Shown: in pieces, positions 51,423 through 60,446 of the stretch
How positions within the stretch are numbered: the first letter of the stretch is position 1
How the letters are laid out: the number at the start of each line of letters is the position of its first letter
Source of the DNA: Vibrio pomeroyi
GTDB taxonomy: Bacteria; Pseudomonadota; Gammaproteobacteria; Enterobacterales; Vibrionaceae
Length of the DNA: 64,000 nucleotides
NCBI GenBank assembly: GCA_041879425.1
Contig: CP090854.1
Coordinates: 1,488,001 to 1,552,000 of the forward strand
Direction: 5' to 3'
Made by a program: the position numbers and the translations under genes
Notes under the pieces: generated by a model
What the model was told of the DNA's origin: nothing
The model's input: the letters and a program-made list of their open reading frames with translations, nothing else
Databases searched by the model: none

Positions 51423-52625
51423 CTAAGAATTTATTTGAGCAGTGTTTAATGTCTGTTGTTTGGTTGTTGTAAACGCAATGCAGAGTACCGACAAAATGAG
51501 TGCACTCGTGCTGATCATAAATAAGAGGTTATAACTGGTGAGTTGCGGGGCGTAATGAGCCATAACGAAGCCGACTATTCCTTGCGATATCGCAAAAGCC
51601 ATTGTCATTGCTCCCCAAGATTTCGTATGGAGCTGTGTCCCAACGATCTCTAAGGTATAAGTTGAGACCAGTGTTACGGTGCCAGGCGTAAACATACCGA
51701 CCAACAGAGATGAGGCAAAAAGTGCTATTTCACTGGTGCTTAATAGCGGAAGAGCAACCCCCACAGCTTTACAAATAAACGCAGCTAATAGTGCTTTTTT
51801 AAGTCCAAATTTATCACCTAGTATACCGGTTACTATTGGCCCAATCGCTGCCCCTATGCCAAACACAGCCCAATAAAAACCACCACTCGCAAAACTCATT
51901 TCTAGCTCTCTAACAATATAATCGACCCAAAAGAGAGTGTGGGGTAAATAACCGATGGCGCTAAAGCTATAGGCTAAAAGTACGCAACTAATACTGATGC
52001 GCTCATTCTTAGATAAGGCATTAAACGTCGATGGGCTTTTATCGCAATGGTTTGGCTTAACCTCAAGAGACCATGTGTTCCACGTCAGGACGGTTGCGAG
52101 GAAAGCGATCGCTCCCATACCTAACCATGCACTTTCAACACTTTGGTAGATTAGCAAAGGTATGATGGTTCCTGAAATCATGGCGCCGAGGCCAATGCCT
52201 GAAAACACGACGCCACTGATCCTTGCTTTCATCTCTTGAGGGTGAAGGCTGGTGATCACGGGTGGTGCGAGTACCATAAGTACGGCTCCCGCTACGCCCG
52301 CAATGGTTCTAAGCGTTAAAAACCATTCAAAGGGGGCAGACTTTAAAGCACAACCAAGATAACTAAAGCTACTTAACAACAGAGAGGCGCGTATGAGTGT
52401 GCCTGTTGAATAATACCTCTGTAAAAAGCTCGAAGCAGGAGCCCCGAAGATATAGCCAATCAGCGTCGCAGCGCCAAGTATGGAAGCATCTTCGCTTGAG
52501 AACCACCCACTTTGAATGAGCACTGGCATTAAAGCTATATAAGCAAATCGCCCAATGCCGTTCCCAACTAATGTTGCTGCGAGCCCTGCGAAGGTGTTGC
52601 GGTTCAATAGTTTTACGTGCTGCAT
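51423..52625 (-). CDS. MFS transporter, YbfB/YjiJ type
   Basis: This 400-residue inner-membrane protein has about 12 helices and the general arrangement of YbfB/YjiJ-family major facilitator transporters (FAGLAATLVGNGIGRFAYIA at the N-terminus, GDKFGLKKALL in the central loop). The substrate is unknown. It is the first gene of a two-gene operon with the GST. The pair sits between two hydrolase-tail remnants, which suggests it arrived as a cassette. Confidence 0.85.
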   Translation of the reverse strand: MQHVKLLNRNTFAGLAATLVGNGIGRFAYIALMPVLIQSGWFSSEDASILGAATLIGYIFGAPASSFLQRYYSTGTLIRASLLLSSFSYLGCALKSAPFEWFLTLRTIAGVAGAVLMVLAPPVITSLHPQEMKARISGVVFSGIGLGAMISGTIIPLLIYQSVESAWLGMGAIAFLATVLTWNTWSLEVKPNHCDKSPSTFNALSKNERISISCVLLAYSFSAIGYLPHTLFWVDYIVRELEMSFASGGFYWAVFGIGAAIGPIVTGILGDKFGLKKALLAAFICKAVGVALPLLSTSEIALFASSLLVGMFTPGTVTLVSTYTLEIVGTQLHTKSWGAMTMAFAISQGIVGFVMAHYAPQLTSYNLLFMISTSALILSVLCIAFTTTKQQTLNTAQINS

Positions 52626-52909
52626 GTCACGTACCCTTAATATGTATCTGTAACATTACGCTAACATTTAAACTTGAACTATCTAAGCTGAGTTTTTGCT
52701 CTAATGTTTAAGGTTTGATGACAACTTACATTTTTTGTAAGTGTCAGATTGGTCATTTACATCTCTAATTTCTAGCTGGTATAGGTAAAAGCTAATGGGA
52801 GAAGGGGGGAGTGACTGAATATCGATCGTTACAACTATAGCTATATGTTCAATGGCAAAGAATGCTCTCCCCCTCGAACGTTGATCTAAAGAGATCTTGA
52901 GAGACTTTG
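52626..52909. other. Spacer upstream of MFS-GST operon
   Basis: This AT-rich spacer should hold the MFS promoter on the minus strand. I see no RNA gene or strong repeat until the hydrolase-tail remnant at 52910. Confidence 0.4.
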
Positions 52910-52963
52910 ATGCTAGATCCGTTCAACGCAATGTTGATGAAAGCTTTGAAGTCAGTGCAGTAG
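52910..52963 (+). pseudogene. Hydrolase 3'-end remnant (copy D)
   Basis: Eighteen codons including the stop read MLDPFNAMLMKALKSVQ, matching MLEQPQQFNTTLMKAVKSVK of the intact gene. Fifty bases downstream is an intact GGCCTCGC-family terminator, in the same order as behind the intact gene. Confidence 0.8.
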
Positions 52964-53012
52964 GGGGTTGCCGTTGATAAAGATTAGCTGTAACCGTTCG
53001 ATAGATAAAACT

Positions 53013-53040
53013 AAGGCCTCGCGTGTGCGAGGCCTTTTTG
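53013..53040 (+). terminator. GGCCTCGC-family terminator
   Basis: AAGGCCTCGC/GCGAGGCCTT with loop GTGT and a T-run, led by GATAGATAAAACT. No intact plus-strand gene precedes it. It belongs to the remnant tail at 52910. Confidence 0.9.
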
Positions 53041-53071
53041 TATTTCGACTAAAACTCAATATTAATCGAGC

Positions 53072-54580
53072 TTAGCGAAAACTCGGAATAATCGCCGGAA
53101 TCCCCGGTAGAAGGCCAACCAATGCCATTACGCCACTTAGTACAATAAACATGATGCCAGGCAACACCCAACGGCTCATTTTACTCAATTCACCGCTGCG
53201 TTCTTTACAACCGACTAGGCCTAAGTTGTCTAACAGCATGGTGAGAGACCAACCAAATGCTGGGTTCACTAGCGCCGATGAAAATACAACAATCGCTGCC
53301 GATTGGGTGGTTTTCCCTTCACGCGTCATTTCCATTCCAGCTTCTAGCAATGGCACAAATACCCCAACAATCAGCGCGACACAAAGTACCGGTTGCCAGA
53401 TGGCTAAATCCATCGGGTAACCCCAAACAGCGGCGATGATACAGAACAGAGCTGTGAGCAAAGCGCCAGCAGGAATAGGGCGTTTAGCAATCGCCGCCGG
53501 TACGATATAAGTACCCCATGAAGACGTAAAGTTAGTACCGCCGAGAAGAGAGCCGAACGTTTGACGAATTGATGCCGTGGTCATGGTGTCGTCAATGTTC
53601 ATGTGTACTTTTTCGGTACGTTCTGGGTAGCTGATCTTTTGGAATACTTGATGTCCTAAGAAATCTGGTGACCACATAGCCACAGCTAGAATCGCAAACG
53701 GCAATACCACCATGAAATGTTCAATCGTAGGTAGGCCTAGCATCCAGCCTGTATCTTCGCCCCACCAATATATAGGGTTCATGTTAGGCAAGCCTGGCTC
53801 TGTGTGGAAAGCAAATGGCGCGCCCATGGCAAATGCAATCGTACCACCCAGTAAGCAACTAAGAGGTACCGCTAACCAGCGTTTACGGAAATGTTCCAAT
53901 AACGCGTACAAGATAATGGTGCAAAAGATCACGACAAAAGCGATGTGGCTCATGCCGATTCCTTCAGCCCAAGCGAACAGTTTTTTCACTTGAGAAGCGG
54001 TGCCAACAAAGCCAAGGTAGAGCAATAATCCGCCACATACGCCTTTACTGGTGAGGTTGGCCAACATACTGCCACCTTTACTGATGGCTAAGATGAGGCC
54101 AAAAGCGCCAATCAATAAGCCAAACGCCATAGGGTGTCCGCCTGCTGCAACCACAATCGGAATTAAAGGGATGAGTGGGCCGTGTGTACCTGCGAGGTTC
54201 GCGGTCGGCAATAGGAAGCCAGAGAAAATAATAATGAAAACAGAGGCGATGAGGAGTTCATAACGAACGTTTTCTAGAATGAAGTCTTCATTTAATCCGA
54301 GAGCCCCCGCAAAGGTAGCAGCAATCGCGCCCACCATAACAACTTTACCAATGGTCGCTGCCATCGCTGGGATGGTGTCTTCTATCTCGAATCGATAATC
54401 TTTAAACGGCAAATTTGGACGCCAGCGTTTAGGCGCCATGATTTGTAATTCATGCTCTAAATATTGGTCGCGGGAATCAAATTCCGATCTTGGTTTGTGT
54501 TGTTGTTCATAAGTGAGTTCATCCTCATTGGCTTGAGGCTTATCTGCTTGTATATGTACGGACTCTAAAGTACTGCTCAT
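53072..54580 (-). CDS. DUF3360 membrane transporter-like protein
   Basis: This 502-residue inner-membrane protein has about 12-13 helices and matches DUF3360, a vibrio-rich family with a fold likely related to SLC26/UraA transporters. Hallmarks are a soluble acidic N-terminus (about 1-70), ANLAGTHGPLIPLIPIVVAAGG in helix 3, and GGTNFTSSWGTYIVPAAIAK in the second half. The substrate is unknown. GAAAGGAATCAAC before the ATG supplies a good ribosome site. It stands alone, with a long upstream spacer. Confidence 0.85.
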   Translation of the reverse strand: MSSTLESVHIQADKPQANEDELTYEQQHKPRSEFDSRDQYLEHELQIMAPKRWRPNLPFKDYRFEIEDTIPAMAATIGKVVMVGAIAATFAGALGLNEDFILENVRYELLIASVFIIIFSGFLLPTANLAGTHGPLIPLIPIVVAAGGHPMAFGLLIGAFGLILAISKGGSMLANLTSKGVCGGLLLYLGFVGTASQVKKLFAWAEGIGMSHIAFVVIFCTIILYALLEHFRKRWLAVPLSCLLGGTIAFAMGAPFAFHTEPGLPNMNPIYWWGEDTGWMLGLPTIEHFMVVLPFAILAVAMWSPDFLGHQVFQKISYPERTEKVHMNIDDTMTTASIRQTFGSLLGGTNFTSSWGTYIVPAAIAKRPIPAGALLTALFCIIAAVWGYPMDLAIWQPVLCVALIVGVFVPLLEAGMEMTREGKTTQSAAIVVFSSALVNPAFGWSLTMLLDNLGLVGCKERSGELSKMSRWVLPGIMFIVLSGVMALVGLLPGIPAIIPSFR

Positions 54581-55063
54581 GTTGATTCCTTTCGTTCACA
54601 CTCTGAGGTGTGTTATTCCAACAAACGTTGTTGACTCACGCAGATGCGCAAACAATGCGTCAACTTATCATTAAAAATTCATTAACATTTAGTTGTTAGT
54701 ACCTTATACCAAACCAAAAAAAACAAATAGACTCAGTCGGTTAGACATTAGTCGTAGAGCAAGCCGACGAGTATTAGACTCGGTAGATAGTAAGTGTCTG
54801 TTTATTTGTAGGCGATGAGCTTTATTGGTAATAAATGAATATCTAACAAGAAATGCTTGGTGCTAAAGCGCCGGATAACGTCAATCGACGAGTGCTTTCT
54901 GGCGTTTGAAAGGTGTTTTGATGGTTGAAACTACCTTCAACGTTGTTCAGGCGTCTGAGCTCAAGGTATTACCCCAAAATGAAGATGTTCACCAGCTGCT
55001 TTAGACCTTTTCAAGCTGAACCTTAAATTCTTCTGGAAGTAACGTTTCCGATTTAAACTTATT
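54581..55063. other. Long spacer between DUF3360 and Fur-box gene
   Basis: This 483-base AT-rich spacer lies between divergent genes. A few short inverted repeats are visible (for example CGAGT-ATTAG-ACTCG near 54768-54783), but none is strong enough to call an RNA. It should hold the DUF3360 promoter. Confidence 0.4.
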
Positions 55064-55082
55064 GATAATAATTCTCATTACG
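55064..55082. promoter_or_regulatory. Fur box
   Basis: GATAATAATTCTCATTACG agrees with the 19-bp Fur consensus GATAATGATAATCATTATC at 14 positions by eye. It lies 43 bases before the next start codon, where Fur would block transcription when iron is plentiful. Confidence 0.75.
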
Positions 55083-55125
55083 TTATGTTGTGGTCTCAAA
55101 CACACTCATTGTTTCGGAGACCAAC

Positions 55126-55680
55126 ATGGAACACTCGGATATTACTCAACTGCTTATTCCAAAGAGTGATTGGGCATCGCCTGATCTCTTTCTCTATGAA
55201 GGCGAAGACAAACTTCGACTCAGCTTAGAGGGAGCAATTCAATACAGTGGGTTGAACAGCATTGGCGGCGTGGTTCTCGGCTTTAGAATTATCCAGTACG
55301 CCGTTAAATTAGCGGCGGGTGATCAGTCTTTGCAACGTGATGGCATTAGTATTTATACCGCTTTCCCTGGGCGTGGCGCTCAAGATGTCTTTGAATACAC
55401 ATGCCGTGCATTGCGTGATAAACGCTATTGCTGTGATAGCACATTACACCATCCAGCCGCGCAAACTGGGCAGCGTGGTCAGTTCCTATTTACGATTCGC
55501 TTGAACGAACAATCGATGGTGATGACGCCAGCAAACGGACTACCAAGACAAAGCTACTTTGAAGCCGACCGACATTCGCAAGACAGCAGAGAAGCGGCAT
55601 TGAAATGGCGAGATGAGAAGATCAACTTCGCCAACACACTCTTGAGCTTGTCGCCAGAAGAGTGCTTACGTGTGCTGTAA
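55126..55680 (+). CDS. Iron-regulated protein, possibly FmdE-like
   Basis: This 184-residue cytoplasmic protein is one I do not recognise with certainty. The segment GGVVLGFRIIQYAVKLAAGD, then ISIYTAFPGRGAQDVFEYTC and RYCCDS, recalls the FmdE-like fold. The usual N-terminal cysteine-histidine metal site is absent. The ATG at 55126 follows GGAG by six bases; the frame extends upstream to 55090. A strong Fur box sits just upstream, so it should be made under iron limitation. It is a single gene closed by a terminator. A role in iron or metal-cofactor handling is inference. Confidence 0.72.
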   Translation: MEHSDITQLLIPKSDWASPDLFLYEGEDKLRLSLEGAIQYSGLNSIGGVVLGFRIIQYAVKLAAGDQSLQRDGISIYTAFPGRGAQDVFEYTCRALRDKRYCCDSTLHHPAAQTGQRGQFLFTIRLNEQSMVMTPANGLPRQSYFEADRHSQDSREAALKWRDEKINFANTLLSLSPEECLRVL

Positions 55681-55729
55681 TTCCCTGTTCTCAGGAACAG
55701 AATGAGCACAGAAATAGAATGAATAACAG

Positions 55730-55763
55730 AAGGTCGCTCGCTTTTAAGTGGGCGACCTTTTTG
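55730..55763 (+). terminator. Rho-independent terminator
   Basis: The stem AAGGTCGC/GCGACCTT is followed by TTTTTG and closes the Fur-box gene. Confidence 0.85.
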
Positions 55764-55840
55764 TATCAAACGTTCGTGGAAACCAGATTCCTAGTCGCGC
55801 TTAGGCTTGCTGGAATGACGCACTTTTGGTTTTTTGGGCT

Positions 55841-55904
55841 TAGAGCATTAGAGCATTAGAGCATTAGAGCATTAGAGCATTAGAGCATTAGAGCTTTAGA
55901 GCTT
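55841..55904 (+). repeat. Eight-copy octamer tandem repeat
   Basis: Six perfect copies of TAGAGCAT are followed by two variant copies TAGAGCTT. They lie in the 423-base spacer between the Fur-box gene and the patatin gene. An 8-base unit in non-coding DNA is prone to slippage. The rest of the spacer (55905-56103) shows nothing further. Confidence 0.95.
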
Positions 55905-56103
55905 CGGTTTTTTGGTATTGGGGGAGCTAGCCTAGAGTATTTATATCTTTCACCCATGATCTTAGACCGTCTCAATTTCATTCGCTGAAACACTCAGATG
56001 TACATATGGGACAGTTTTCAAAGCATTACACTGCTTACGGTGACACGAAGTGATATGATTTTGCTGAAGAACTAAAGAACTAACGATTTAAAGGATGAGT
56101 ACG

Positions 56104-56976
56104 ATGGCAAAAACGATCTCATTGGTACTGGGTAGTGGTGGCGCAAGAGGCTTGGTTCATGTTGGAATCATCCGTTGGCTGATTGAGCATGGCTATGAGA
56201 TAAAATCCATCTCTGGTTGTTCAATTGGTGCACTTATTGGCGGTGTCTACGCTGCGGGTAAGTTGGATGAATTTGAAGAGTGGGTTACCAGTATCGACCA
56301 ATCGGATATGGCGATGATGTTGGACTTTTCATGGCAATCGAGTGGCATCTTCAAAGGCGATAAAATCATCGACACACTGCGTGGGTTGATCGGCGAGATT
56401 TCAATTGAAGATCTGCCTATCCCATATACCGCGGTTGCTGCTAACGTCGCCGATGAAAAGGAGGTTTGGCTGCAATCAGGCTCTCTGTTTGATGCCATTC
56501 GCGCCTCTATCTCTTTGCCATTGTTCTTTACGCCTCATGTGATTAATGGGGAAGCGCTGATTGATGGCGGGGTACTCAACCCTGTGCCGATTGCGCCTAC
56601 CTTTGGTGACAAGACAGACTTTACTCTGGCTGTGAACTTAGGGGGTGAACCTGAAATACTTCAACAGGAAGTGATACCGGTTTCTCTACCAACGAAAGAG
56701 AGTAACCTGCATGAGAAGGTGGTTCATTTTATCGATAATCTCGGTAGCAGTGTAAAAAGCAAAATGAGCTTCAATTTTGCTGCCTACGACATTGCCAACC
56801 AAGCGTTTGATGCAATGCAATCGACCATTGCTCGTCAAAAACTGGCCGCATATCCTGCCGATATTACGCTTGAGCTTCCCCGCAATGCCTGTGGCACCTT
56901 AGAGTTTGATCGTTCTCAAGAGATGATAGACAGAGGCTACCATTTGGCACAGGCTAAACTGGGCAACCGCCTTTAA
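56104..56976 (+). CDS. Patatin-like phospholipase (RssA type)
   Basis: This 290-residue cytoplasmic or membrane-attached lipase has a patatin domain. The oxyanion loop is GSGGARGLVHVG, the nucleophile elbow is GCSIGAL, and the catalytic Asp lies in LIDGGVLNPVP. The length and lack of a signal or barrel domain fit RssA-like proteins, not secreted ExoU types. The ATG at 56104 has AAGGATGA at a normal distance; the ATG at 56095 lies inside that site. The physiological substrate is unknown. Confidence 0.9.
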   Translation: MAKTISLVLGSGGARGLVHVGIIRWLIEHGYEIKSISGCSIGALIGGVYAAGKLDEFEEWVTSIDQSDMAMMLDFSWQSSGIFKGDKIIDTLRGLIGEISIEDLPIPYTAVAANVADEKEVWLQSGSLFDAIRASISLPLFFTPHVINGEALIDGGVLNPVPIAPTFGDKTDFTLAVNLGGEPEILQQEVIPVSLPTKESNLHEKVVHFIDNLGSSVKSKMSFNFAAYDIANQAFDAMQSTIARQKLAAYPADITLELPRNACGTLEFDRSQEMIDRGYHLAQAKLGNRL

Positions 56977-57003
56977 TGTAATTGCTGCTGAATGAGAGTA
57001 TTT

Positions 57004-57345
57004 ATGGAAACTGAACTAAAAGATCTGGTAACAAGTAAAGATGTCATCGTACTCACCAGCTCAGAAGTGGCTACCGTGTCTTGGCTGATAAATGGTTATC
57101 AAGAGAACGCCGATATCCAGATTATCGAGAACGCACACAAGTTAGATACAGAAGCTATTTTGGCGCAATGCCGAAGTAGCCTAAGTGAAAGTAAAAAGGT
57201 CATACTTACTGCGCAGTTTCGCAGCCAGCTACCTATCATCAATATCGCTTCACTGTGTAATGAGAAGCGCAAATCATTGATCAATATTGAGTTGCTAGGA
57301 TGGGATGAAGAAAAACGCCTTCCTCATTCTTATAGTAGTTTCTAG
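57004..57345 (+). CDS. Hypothetical protein
   Basis: I do not recognise this 113-residue protein. It reads as an alpha/beta protein of Rossmann-like rhythm (DVIVLTSSEVATVSWLING, KKVILTAQF, SLINIELLGW) with no membrane segment or known motif. It lies 27 bases after the patatin gene on the same strand and is probably co-transcribed. The start is uncertain: an ATG at 56992 is in frame, and the ATG at 57004 has GAGAG upstream. Confidence 0.65.
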   Translation: METELKDLVTSKDVIVLTSSEVATVSWLINGYQENADIQIIENAHKLDTEAILAQCRSSLSESKKVILTAQFRSQLPIINIASLCNEKRKSLINIELLGWDEEKRLPHSYSSF

Positions 57346-57406
57346 GTCATAAGAGTTTCTAGCTCATAGCGGTTTCTATGTTGAGTAAGCCCACGATACA
57401 TGGGCT

Positions 57407-58123
57407 TCACTTCAAATGTCTGCCGCCATCAAGGTGCAAGGTTCTTCCTGTCATGTAGTGACTGGCTAATACAAACTTGATGCCATCTATTATTTCCTCA
57501 AAGCCCGCTTCTGCGGGGATCAAAGCTTTTTGTAGCGCTTTGGTTTTGTATGCCTCGTCGTCATGATCATTAAACTTAATCATAGCTGGAGAGAGGGTAT
57601 TTACTTTCACCTTGGGAGCCAACATTGCTGAGAACGACAATGTCAGGTTGTTGAGCGCAGCCTTACTGGCGGCGTAAGCGATGTGTTTTTTACTGCCTTT
57701 TTCTGCAACGTAATCACTGATGTGAATGATGTCTGAGGTTTTATCGCCAGACATCAGTTGGTCTTTTAGCGTTAAATTAACCAGATATGGTACGGTAGCG
57801 TGAATCGTCATCATCTGGTGCATGATGTGTGAGGCATTTTCGCTTGGATTATTCTTGTTCTCAGGTTTCCAGTCGGAAGCGTTGTGTATGACGGCTCTGA
57901 GTGTCTTATATTCTTGGCCCACATAATGAAGAAATTCTTCTAGGCTGCTTTGTTGATAAAAGTCGACCTGTTGCAAGTCGGCTCCACTGTCACGCAACAA
58001 TTGCAGTTGAGGATAGTCGCTGCGGTAGGTGCCAACCACTTTGTATCCATCCGATAAAAGTTGCTGCGCCAGTGCGAAGCCAAGTCGCTTTCCTACGCCG
58101 GTTATCAGTATCGTTTCACTCAT
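57407..58123 (-). CDS. folM: Dihydromonapterin reductase FolM
   Basis: This 238-residue short-chain dehydrogenase has NAD(P)-binding [11 protein letters not shown] near residue 9 and a YAASKAAL active site (Tyr-x-x-x-Lys) near 149. The overall sequence fits FolM, which reduces dihydromonapterin (and dihydrofolate weakly) with NADPH. It is the last gene of a folK-folX-folE-folM cluster, and its start overlaps folE by 4 bases. With folX it points to tetrahydromonapterin, the cofactor of phenylalanine hydroxylase in some bacteria. Confidence 0.88.
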   Translation of the reverse strand: MSETILITGVGKRLGFALAQQLLSDGYKVVGTYRSDYPQLQLLRDSGADLQQVDFYQQSSLEEFLHYVGQEYKTLRAVIHNASDWKPENKNNPSENASHIMHQMMTIHATVPYLVNLTLKDQLMSGDKTSDIIHISDYVAEKGSKKHIAYAASKAALNNLTLSFSAMLAPKVKVNTLSPAMIKFNDHDDEAYKTKALQKALIPAEAGFEEIIDGIKFVLASHYMTGRTLHLDGGRHLK

Positions 58124-58758
58124 CGTAAAAACTCAGCTCTGGTTTGAGGGTTAGTTTTAAAAATACCACCAAGCGCGGTTGTTGAGGTTTCAGAGTTTGC
58201 ATCCATGACGCCTCTGGATTTAACGCAATAGTGAGTTGCTTTGATCGTCACGGCTACGTTTTCGGTTTCAACAAGAGTTTGTATCGCGACCAAGATTTGC
58301 TGAGTAAGGCGTTCTTGTACCTGAGGACGCTGAGCAAAGAATCGAACAATACGGTTTATCTTAGACAGCCCAAGAATCTTGTTTTCAGGGATGTAGGCGA
58401 CTTCCGCTAAACCATCGATGGTGATGAAGTGATGTTCGCACGTCGATGTTAAGTTGATATCCGATACCTTGACCATTTCATCTACTGACATTTTGTTGTC
58501 TATAACGCTGATCTTTGGAAAGTTGTTGTAATCGAGCCCTGAAAAGATTTCGTGTACGTACATCTTCGCAATGCGATGAGGTGTTTCAGCAAGACTGTCA
58601 TCAGTTAAATCCAATCCAAGCGTACTGACCACCTCGGTTAAGAGTCCTTTGATGCGGTTGTACTTTTGGTCGGGGTTCATTTCGCTCGCTGTCATTGGGG
58701 TTTCAAGTCCTTTTGCGAGCAAAGCTTCTCTTACTTTTTCGGCTTCTGTATTCAGCAT
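58120..58758 (-). CDS. folE: GTP cyclohydrolase I
   Basis: This 212-residue enzyme turns GTP into dihydroneopterin triphosphate, the first step of pterin synthesis. Zinc ligands and active-site residues are visible: [13 protein letters not shown] near 110, [13 protein letters not shown] and [13 protein letters not shown]. The ATG at 58758 follows AAGGAGAG; the open frame upstream to 58797 is not needed. It overlaps folM by 4 bases and lies 10 bases after folX. A second housekeeping copy may exist elsewhere. Confidence 0.95.
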   Translation of the reverse strand: MLNTEAEKVREALLAKGLETPMTASEMNPDQKYNRIKGLLTEVVSTLGLDLTDDSLAETPHRIAKMYVHEIFSGLDYNNFPKISVIDNKMSVDEMVKVSDINLTSTCEHHFITIDGLAEVAYIPENKILGLSKINRIVRFFAQRPQVQERLTQQILVAIQTLVETENVAVTIKATHYCVKSRGVMDANSETSTTALGGIFKTNPQTRAEFLR

Positions 58759-58768
58759 GACTCTCTCC

Positions 58769-59146
58769 TTAAGAATTATTGTCGCTGTCTGCTTCATAGC
58801 TCAGGGTGAGCGAGACAGAGTCGGCAAAACGTAGCGCATGAGGCTTGTCGATTCTCACTTGAGCGTATCGCACCCACGGATGATCGATACAGATGCCGAG
58901 TACATCGCTGGTCAATTTTTCTAAAAGCAGAAACCTTCCAGATTCGACGTGTTGAATGATCTTCTTGCAGATGTTTTTGTAGTTGAGCGCGTTGTCCACA
59001 TCATCAGAGAGGCAGAGGTTGTTAGCGGGGTAGTGGATCTCTGCATTGATAACGATGTCTTGCTGCTTAGACTTTTCTTCTTCGTTGAAGCCTATGAAGG
59101 TTCTGAGTCTCAGGTTTGTGATGGTGATGATGGCGTTGTGATTCAT
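58769..59146 (-). CDS. folX: Dihydroneopterin triphosphate 2'-epimerase
   Basis: This 125-residue enzyme is of the FolB/FolX tunnelling fold. [20 protein letters not shown] near residue 9, [20 protein letters not shown] and [15 protein letters not shown] match E. coli FolX closely. It epimerises dihydroneopterin triphosphate to dihydromonapterin triphosphate, feeding FolM. The ATG at 59146 aligns with the E. coli start. An in-frame ATG at 59158 lies directly behind AAGGA and is less likely. Confidence 0.92.
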   Translation of the reverse strand: MNHNAIITITNLRLRTFIGFNEEEKSKQQDIVINAEIHYPANNLCLSDDVDNALNYKNICKKIIQHVESGRFLLLEKLTSDVLGICIDHPWVRYAQVRIDKPHALRFADSVSLTLSYEADSDNNS

Positions 59147-59242
59147 AACAGTGTCCATTCCTTAGAAAGTGAAGTCAGTTACGTGCTTGTTTTAAGAAAA
59201 GATCAGTAAAGTTCAGGCGTTCGTCCCGCATTAATGTGAAGG

Positions 59243-59740
59243 CTAAATAAAATTAAGCTCGAACGGGATGGGTTCGGTTTTCTGGCTCAACTGGTCGAAG
59301 CTTTCCCATAGGTGCTGATATGAGATGTCTAGAGTTGGGTGACGTTCTTGTGCGGCAATATCAACTAATGGCCTGAGTACAAAAGCGTATTCGGTGATTT
59401 CGCCTCTAGGTAGCTCTACGCCATCGATAATGCCTACTTGATTACCATAAAGAAGGATGTCGATATCCATCGTGCGTGAAGCGTAAGCTTTGGTTTGGCG
59501 CTTGCGATCGTTCTCTGATTCGATTTGATGTAGAACCTTAACCAGCTCTGCAACAGTTAGGTCACATTCAAACCCAACGACTAGGTTAAGGAAGTTATCC
59601 CCTTCAAACCCAACAGGTTCGCAGTCGTAGAAATTAGAAATGTGCAGCGGTGCAAAGCAGTCATTTAATGCTTTGAGAGATTCTGTGACGTGGTGTTCGC
59701 GGTTAATGTTGCTTCCGATGCTGACATAGACGTTGGCCAT
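59243..59740 (-). CDS. folK: Hydroxymethyldihydropterin pyrophosphokinase paralogue
   Basis: This 165-residue HPPK attaches pyrophosphate from ATP to 6-hydroxymethyl-dihydropterin. The signature RTMDIDILLYGNQ (near 87-99), the N-terminal VYVSIGSNINREHHV and the RPLVDIA segment are present. Housekeeping folK in gammaproteobacteria usually lies beside panB/panC or pcnB; this copy lies in a pterin cluster instead, so it is likely a paralogue. AAGGAAGG before the ATG is a strong ribosome site. The gap to folX is 96 bases. Confidence 0.9.
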   Translation of the reverse strand: MANVYVSIGSNINREHHVTESLKALNDCFAPLHISNFYDCEPVGFEGDNFLNLVVGFECDLTVAELVKVLHQIESENDRKRQTKAYASRTMDIDILLYGNQVGIIDGVELPRGEITEYAFVLRPLVDIAAQERHPTLDISYQHLWESFDQLSQKTEPIPFELNFI

Positions 59741-59763
59741 AGTATTTCCTTCCTTTTAAGGAG

Positions 59764-59994
59764 CTATACGTCAGACTTGCTATGAAGATCAGCTATGCGT
59801 CCTCTTAAAAACTGGAAGATAAAAGAAAATACGGTTCTGCCGAAAATCTTGTCTATCTTTGCACCCGTAAAACTATGCTTGCCAGCTAGAAAGTACCACG
59901 AGTAAAAATTCAGCCTGTGAAGGTTCTGGATTACCGTCTTTAGAAACTCAATTTCTACAACGTTCGGTCTTTGATGGTGATAGAATCCCCGCAT
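59764..59994 (-). CDS. Small hypothetical ORF upstream of folK
   Basis: The 76 residues are basic and aromatic-rich, with no known motif (for example NFYSWYFLAGKHSFTG). It ends 23 bases before folK on the same strand. There is no clear ribosome site before its ATG at 59994, so it may not be translated. It is kept as a low-confidence gene because its composition looks protein-like. Confidence 0.35.
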   Translation of the reverse strand: MRGFYHHQRPNVVEIEFLKTVIQNLHRLNFYSWYFLAGKHSFTGAKIDKIFGRTVFSFIFQFLRGRIADLHSKSDV

Positions 59995-60027
59995 CAGAAT
60001 TATCGAGAATCTAGGTATTTATAAACA

Positions 60028-60366
60028 ATGTTTATCCATCACGTTAACGGCATCGACTGGCTGGTGATTACAGCTTTTGAAGAACTGAAACCGATGTTTA
60101 TCGAAGATGCAGGTCCAATCCCATCTTACTTCTCGACTACCAGTGAATTGAGCCTGATTGATCAAGCCAAGCGCAGCTATGGATTTTTGCCGACTCTCCG
60201 CGGTGTGATCACCGATACTGGCACGTATCAAAGTAAAGATCTTGAAGAAGATTTGAACCCACAGCTTGCGTGCATCGTTGAAGGGCGCGGCCGAGTGTTT
60301 ATTTATCACGGCGACTACGTGGCTTTCGTGGATGACGAGCAAACCTTCATTACTCGAATGGACTGA
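60028..60366 (+). CDS. Hypothetical protein
   Basis: This 112-residue cytoplasmic protein is one I do not recognise. It reads as a compact beta-rich domain (HHVNGIDWLVITAFEELKPM, GRGRVFIYHGDYVAFVDDEQ) without membrane segments or signal. It is transcribed divergently from the folK cluster and followed by a long terminator hairpin. The start ATG at 60028 has only a weak AGG upstream. Confidence 0.6.
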   Translation: MFIHHVNGIDWLVITAFEELKPMFIEDAGPIPSYFSTTSELSLIDQAKRSYGFLPTLRGVITDTGTYQSKDLEEDLNPQLACIVEGRGRVFIYHGDYVAFVDDEQTFITRMD

Positions 60367-60446
60367 ACATAATTCAGTATTTTTAGAGCGGTGAATTGAT
60401 AGCTTAGTTAATTGGCTAATAGGTTAGATAAACCGCTCTGTAGATA

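Noticed and set aside
48200..53040. A superintegron cassette array with attC sites
   Set aside because: The shared elements are coding 3' ends and terminators. I found no attC-type core sites and no integrase.
54640..54800. A riboswitch or small RNA upstream of DUF3360
   Set aside because: Only short, imperfect inverted repeats are present, with no known riboswitch core.
55841..55904. A CRISPR-like array
   Set aside because: The repeats are 8 bases long and contiguous with no spacers, so it is a simple tandem repeat.
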